A stretch of 64,000 nt of DNA from Hyphomicrobium sp. D-2 (GTDB taxonomy: Bacteria; Pseudomonadota; Alphaproteobacteria; Rhizobiales; Hyphomicrobiaceae): assembly GCF_029872155.1 (NCBI RefSeq), contig NZ_JARXLA010000008.1, forward strand, positions 932,501 through 996,500, written 5' to 3'. Of this stretch, positions 63,801 to 64,000 are shown in pieces. Below the pieces are notes generated by a model. The model saw only the letters and a program-made list of their open reading frames with translations, was not told the DNA's origin and did no database searches. The translations under genes and the position numbers were made by a program. Position 1 is the stretch's first letter; each line of letters opens with the position of its first letter.

Positions 63801-64000
63801 ACGCGCGAAGCCACCAGCAATCGCATCACGGCGCTGTACGGCAGGCTTTACAACCTTGCGCAGTTGAACGACGCGACGATCACGTCAGGGCTGGCGGAGA
63901 TGTTCGGTGAAGCGAATATCGAGGCCTTCCGTCACCTCGCGCTGCTGACGCGCGAAGGCAAGCTGCTGGATGCTGAAGGCCGCGATGTTTACCTGCCAAA
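60801..64000 (+). CDS. GMC oxidoreductase fused to alpha/beta hydrolase, 3' end outside window
   Basis: A very long frame, open to the window edge (at least 1066 residues). Residues 1-560 are a second GMC oxidoreductase: VVVVGSGYGGGVTASRMARA, VGCGLGGGSLVNANVSL, Cys cluster ACTLCGDCCSGCNVGAK, VHPLGGCAMGHD, GVNPLLTITALSERAM. A middle part (570-800) of strand-rich text has no name known to me (FTLTVIIDDVDRFVADPQRS, FDYRFSLAARDGSEYYFDGH). From about 810 an alpha/beta hydrolase begins: PVVLMHGLGVSSLIF and the nucleophile elbow VIAHCFGATTF with Cys (residue 914) where Ser is usual. ATG 60801 has GGAG seven bases before it. Oxidation and ester or acyl transfer on the same lipid would be a natural joint task. 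Confidence 0.88.
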   Translation, partial: MRRLSKSVADLKLRYDVVVVGSGYGGGVTASRMARAGKRVAVLERGQEFAIGDFPDRMIEAQEQFQVSREGQRVSGSPSALYDLRLGKDIHVFVGCGLGGGSLVNANVSLPPDPRVWDDPVWPPELAQDQTRQEGFARAMDVLRPVPYEGPKLDKLHALGISGNAFHRDITRPPINVTLKKQVNYAGVEQPACTLCGDCCSGCNVGAKNTVQVTYIADAFQHGAEIFTEMRVTHVLPERGRWRIFFEAIGHDREKFSAADQSITADVVVLAAGTLGSTEILLRSRQEGLAVSDQLGERFTGNGDVLAFAYNNDVRINGIGVGDPPVADTGPVGPCISGMIDLRNTENLEDGIVIEEGSLPSALAPILPALLTIGGDKLGEDTDRGVVDFLAERKRRRESLLFGAYQGAVNNTQTYLVMSHDDGKGRIALDNGRLKLVWPKVAQQSIFDKVDRTLRRATLATGGNYIRNPLTETILGNNLITVHPLGGCAMGHDRTNGVVNHKCQVFDARPDAPANAVHAGLYVCDGSVIPRPLGVNPLLTITALSERAMIHLAKDRGWDFSDAQRHDLPLLVAAPQGRETTRPAGVEFTERMAGFVSPAVALPHETAARRGKEEGHPCNFTLTVIIDDVDRFVADPQRSGRIVGTVECSALSPEPLEIFDGKFNLMRVDEAAVETKRFDYRFSLAARDGSEYYFDGHKVVRSDATLDLWRDTTRLNIDIARGGQGQFGPLARGMLEIAPSDFYVQMQTLRGTGGANTADRMRAVGKFGRFFSRELFDTYGGVLARTGRYDALNPRKKRTLRVPEPEVHLVRTEDGKTLKLTRYRGGAKGPVVLMHGLGVSSLIFSIDTIETNLLEYLVAEGYDCWLLDYRASVDLPYAHELWSADDVAIRDYPAALAKVRGITRAPTVQVIAHCFGATTFTMSMLAGLEGVRSAVISQISTDYVVPFFPQRMLAYLRAPELFEAIGIDVVNARATTADPLRERVLDKVLQMIVPVPRSERTREATSNRITALYGRLYNLAQLNDATITSGLAEMFGEANIEAFRHLALLTREGKLLDAEGRDVYLP

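Overview
The window is a stretch of chromosome from a GC-rich alphaproteobacterium, most likely of the order Hyphomicrobiales (Rhizobiales). Evidence for this is a circularly permuted two-piece tmRNA gene (tag ANDNYAEAALAA), an alpha-type SspB adaptor, the cell-cycle phosphotransferase ChpT, DUF1134 and DUF2065 proteins, an RNase E with a large acidic S1 insertion, and a thyA-folA-hflK-hflC-DUF2065-degP block. I do not name a genus. Nearly all of it is core genome. I see no insertion sequence, prophage, CRISPR array, tRNA or rRNA gene.

Layout. 0-3.1 kb: the 3' part of a UDP-glucose dehydrogenase with a terminator, then about 2 kb of decayed DNA with a broken RES-type toxin gene and a stretch very rich in GATGC/GCATC. 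3.1-4.3 kb: sspB next to the tmRNA gene ssrA, so tag and tag-binding adaptor lie side by side. 4.4-12.8 kb: CAAX-type membrane protease, thyA-folA, hflK-hflC-DUF2065, a DegP-like protease, then psd-pssA for phosphatidylethanolamine. 12.8-24.4 kb: a soluble histidine kinase overlapping a HerA-type ATPase, small secreted proteins, a 2-hydroxyacid dehydrogenase, VOC and DUF4389 proteins, an M48 protease with a DsbA-like thioredoxin, an aminotransferase and an LTxxQ periplasmic protein. 24.7-34.3 kb: RNase E, then divergently an N-acetylmuramoyl-alanine amidase, PBP1A and prfB, the last with an intact +1 programmed frameshift. 34.4-41.2 kb: a small Cys-rich protein, three consecutive methyltransferases, NnrU, an L,D-transpeptidase whose signal peptide lies in another frame, and panB. 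41.4-47.9 kb: yfgM-like/bamB/der, holC and rlmJ. 48-56.5 kb: cspA with a terminator in its leader, a run of small secreted proteins of unknown function, chpT, cysQ, a DUF1134 protein, a membrane-anchored coiled-coil protein and a bactofilin. 56.9-64 kb: a co-directional set of a membrane metallophosphoesterase, a GMC oxidoreductase, and a second GMC oxidoreductase fused to an alpha/beta hydrolase that runs off the window.

The genes mostly serve envelope building and quality control (HflKC, DegP, BamB, BepA-like protease, DsbA-like protein, PBP1A, amidase, L,D-transpeptidase, bactofilin), translation and ribosome rescue (tmRNA, SspB, RF2, Der, rRNA methyltransferases) and phospholipid, folate and CoA precursor synthesis.

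Points of most interest: the phosphoesterase/GMC/GMC-hydrolase locus at the right end, whose function I cannot assign and which is the best candidate for an undescribed system; a dispersed hairpin family whose core is conserved while the outer stem changes on both sides together; the frameshifted signal peptide of the L,D-transpeptidase; the sspB-ssrA pairing; and the frameshifted RES toxin remnant.
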